Below the pieces are notes generated by a model, which saw only the letters and a list, made by a program, of their open reading frames with translations, ran no database searches and had not been told where the DNA came from. 7,691 bases of DNA from JAENVT01 sp031404635 (lineage in GTDB: Bacteria; Actinomycetota; Acidimicrobiia; Acidimicrobiales; Ilumatobacteraceae). Where the stretch lies: positions 1 to 7,691 of the forward strand of contig JANNHY010000253.1 in assembly GCA_031404635.1 (NCBI GenBank), read 5' to 3'. This document shows positions 6,036-7,691 of this stretch, piece after piece. Position numbers and translations under genes: made by a program. How positions within the stretch are numbered: position 1 is the first letter of the stretch; the number at the start of each line of letters is the position of its first letter.

Positions 6036-7676
6036 GTGACCGACTGGTTGGTACGTGCAGCCTTGCTCCCCCTTCGCTTGACCAAAAACGCGGCGCGCCT
6101 GCTACGAAGTGCGCTCATGGCCGACTTCCTCACCGCATACTCGATTACCCAAGGTGACAAGCCGGCAGTGATCGATGACCGCCCTTACGGAACCGTGACG
6201 ACGCTGACCTATGGGCAACTCAACGAGCAGGCCAATCGTCTGGCGAACGTGTTGCTCGATCTCGGGGCCAATCCCGGTGACACCAAGGTGGTGTGGTGCG
6301 GACCGAACTCGCCGGGCCTCGTAGTGATGATCAACGCGGCGCGCAAGCTGGGCGTCACGGCGGTACCGCTGAACTACCGGCTCAGCGACCAGGAAGCGGT
6401 ATACGTCACCGACCACTGCGACGCGACGATCGTCTATGCCGATGCCGAGCTCGCCCCGATGTTCGACCGCATCCGCGGTGAGCTGCCGAAGGTGCGGCAC
6501 TTCCTGGTGTTCGACGGTGCGGCACCGGAGGGCATGATCGACGCCGACGCGGCCGTCGCAGCGGCCTCGGCCGCCGAGCCGCAGGTTGCGGCCGCCACCG
6601 AGGCCGGTGCGACGATGATCTACACCAGCGGCACCATGGGCAAGCCAAAGGGAGCCTTCCGGCGAGGCTCCGGCAACCCGACCCAGATCGTGGCCATGCT
6701 GATGCTGATCGGCTACACACCCGCCGACGTCTACGTCCCCACAGGTCCGTTGTACCACAGCGGTCCGGGTGGTTTCTTTGCGATCGCCCAGGCGCTCGGT
6801 CAGACAGTGGTGCTGCAACGCAAGTTCGACCCGGAGGACTGGCTGCGCCTCGTCGACACCTACAAGGTGACCTCGACGTTCAGCGCCCCGACACCGATCC
6901 GGATGGTCTGCAATCTGCCGGCCGAAGTGAAGGCCAAGTACGACGTTTCGTCGATGAGACGGATGATTGCCAACGCCGCGCCGTGGAGTTCCACCCTCAA
7001 GCACATGTACCTTGCCGACTTCCCTGCCGATTCGCTGTACGAGGTGTACGGCTCGACCGAGCTTGGTGTGAACTGCATCTTGAAGCCGGAGGATCAGTTG
7101 CGCAAACCCGGCTCGTGCGGCCAGCCGGCCCCGATGGTGGAGATCAAGTTGTTCGACAACGACGGCACCGAGGTCACCGGCACGGGCCCGGAGCACACCG
7201 GAGAGCTGTTTGTGAAAAGTCCGAGCGTGTTCGCCGACTACTACAAGCAGCACGACCAGTTTCTGCAGGATCAGCGGCAGGGCTACCAGACCGTCGGCGA
7301 CATCGCCTACCGAGACGACGAGGGTTACATATACATATGTGATCGCAAGAAGGACATGATCATCTCCGGCGGAATGAACATCTATCCGGCCGAGATCGCG
7401 GCTGCGCTGGAGGCCCATCCCGACGTGCTCGAAGTCGCCGTGTTCGGTGTGCCCAGCGAGGAGTGGGGTGAGACCGTGCATGCCGTCGTGGTCGTCCGTG
7501 ACGGTGCGACGATGACGCAGGAAGACGTGATCGGCCACGCCCGTCAACACCTCGCCGGGTACAAGATCCCACGATCGGTCACGTGGAGCAAAGAACTGCC
7601 CAAGACCGGCAGCGGCAAGCTGCTGAAGCGCGACCTGCGGGCGCCGTTCTGGGCCGGTCGCACCAGCAAGGTCTGA
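6036..7676 (+). CDS. Acyl-CoA synthetase, FadD-type (AMP-forming)
   Basis: A 546-residue ANL-superfamily ligase predicted to form acyl-CoA from a carboxylic acid, CoA and ATP. The P-loop is YTSGTMGKPKG (196-206), where Met201 replaces the usual Thr. It is followed by GPLYHSGPG (237-245), YEVYGSTELG (335-344), YQTVGD (417-422), the hinge DRKKDMIISGGMNIYPAEI (436-454) and the catalytic Lys528 in KTGSGKLLKRDLR. All core motifs are present, so it should be active. Two starts are possible. GTG at 6036 follows a -10-like box and adds 27 residues of basic, amphipathic character (VRAALLPLRLTKNAARLLRS). ATG at 6117 is where family homology normally begins. I list the longer form with moderate confidence. 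It is unlike the FadD19-type gene in this window and is not a recent duplicate of it. Two adjacent rare ATA codons occur near 7329-7337. The substrate is not deducible. Confidence 0.9.
   Translation: MTDWLVRAALLPLRLTKNAARLLRSALMADFLTAYSITQGDKPAVIDDRPYGTVTTLTYGQLNEQANRLANVLLDLGANPGDTKVVWCGPNSPGLVVMINAARKLGVTAVPLNYRLSDQEAVYVTDHCDATIVYADAELAPMFDRIRGELPKVRHFLVFDGAAPEGMIDADAAVAAASAAEPQVAAATEAGATMIYTSGTMGKPKGAFRRGSGNPTQIVAMLMLIGYTPADVYVPTGPLYHSGPGGFFAIAQALGQTVVLQRKFDPEDWLRLVDTYKVTSTFSAPTPIRMVCNLPAEVKAKYDVSSMRRMIANAAPWSSTLKHMYLADFPADSLYEVYGSTELGVNCILKPEDQLRKPGSCGQPAPMVEIKLFDNDGTEVTGTGPEHTGELFVKSPSVFADYYKQHDQFLQDQRQGYQTVGDIAYRDDEGYIYICDRKKDMIISGGMNIYPAEIAAALEAHPDVLEVAVFGVPSEEWGETVHAVVVVRDGATMTQEDVIGHARQHLAGYKIPRSVTWSKELPKTGSGKLLKRDLRAPFWAGRTSKV
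6078..6108 (+). promoter_or_regulatory. Alternative promoter for a start at 6117
   Basis: TTGACC (6078-6083) matches five of six bases of the -35 consensus. A poor -10 candidate, TACGAA (6103-6108), follows after 19 bp and ends 8 nt before the ATG at 6117. If used, the synthetase would lack its 27-residue N-terminal extension. No Shine-Dalgarno precedes the ATG either. Confidence 0.25.
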
Positions 7677-7677
7677 G

Positions 7678-7691
7678 ATGGTCGCTCAGTA
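7678..7691 (+). CDS. Possible start of a downstream gene (partial)
   Basis: An ATG lies one base after the synthetase stop, with AAGG 6 nt upstream as a possible Shine-Dalgarno. Only MVAQ and part of a codon are inside the window, so no function can be given. If real, it would be cotranscribed with the acyl-CoA synthetase. Confidence 0.3.

Noticed and set aside
6633..6665. Inactivation of the second synthetase by Thr-to-Met in its P-loop
   Set aside because: The rest of the loop, the adenine motif, the hinge Asp and the catalytic Lys528 are intact, and this loop position tolerates variation.
6102..7550. 482-residue open frame antisense to the second acyl-CoA synthetase
   Set aside because: It is His/Arg/Gly/Val-rich without recognisable motifs, as expected for the mirror frame of a high-GC gene, and the plus strand encodes a clear ANL ligase.

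Overview
This 7.7 kb window comes from a high-GC chromosome with an actinobacterial character. The evidence is a mycobacterial-style gene set (a FadD19-like acyl-CoA synthetase, an Rv1855c-family F420-type luciferase-like oxidoreductase, an Rv0130/HtdZ-type MaoC dehydratase), menaquinone genes, several GTG starts, almost no Shine-Dalgarno sequences, and -10-like TAnnnT boxes only 6-8 nt upstream of start codons, as expected for leaderless mRNAs. Coenzyme F420 use and menaquinone fit Actinobacteria. A lineage such as Acidimicrobiia is possible, but nothing here fixes the genus.

Layout. Bases 1-156 hold no gene but carry two tandem copies of a 48-bp repeat, each able to fold into a long hairpin. 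A leftward block follows (reading from 3671 down to 157): a FadD19-like acyl-CoA synthetase, the menaquinone methyltransferase MenG (UbiE family), and isochorismate synthase (MenF). Spacings are 9 nt and a 3-nt stop/start overlap, so this is very probably one operon. A 95-bp divergent promoter region (3672-3766) contains a CRP-like palindrome. The luciferase-like oxidoreductase runs rightward (3767-4729) and converges on a leftward pair, a short-chain dehydrogenase/reductase (4726-5538) and a MaoC-like dehydratase (5535-5996). The two convergent genes share one CTAG as overlapping stop codons. A tight divergent region then leads to a second, rightward acyl-CoA synthetase (from 6036), with a possible further gene beginning at 7678.

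How the genes may work together. Two acyl-CoA synthetases, a (3R)-hydroxyacyl-CoA dehydratase of MaoC type, an SDR dehydrogenase and an F420-type oxidoreductase look like a lipid or steroid acyl-CoA metabolism cluster. MenF and MenG catalyse the entry and the final step of menaquinone synthesis and share a transcript with one of the synthetases. These are mostly ordinary housekeeping and catabolic genes. I see no CRISPR array, transposon, phage, toxin or defence system. The signals most worth a second look are non-coding: the tandem hairpin repeats, the CRP-like site, and the interlocked divergent, apparently leaderless promoters.
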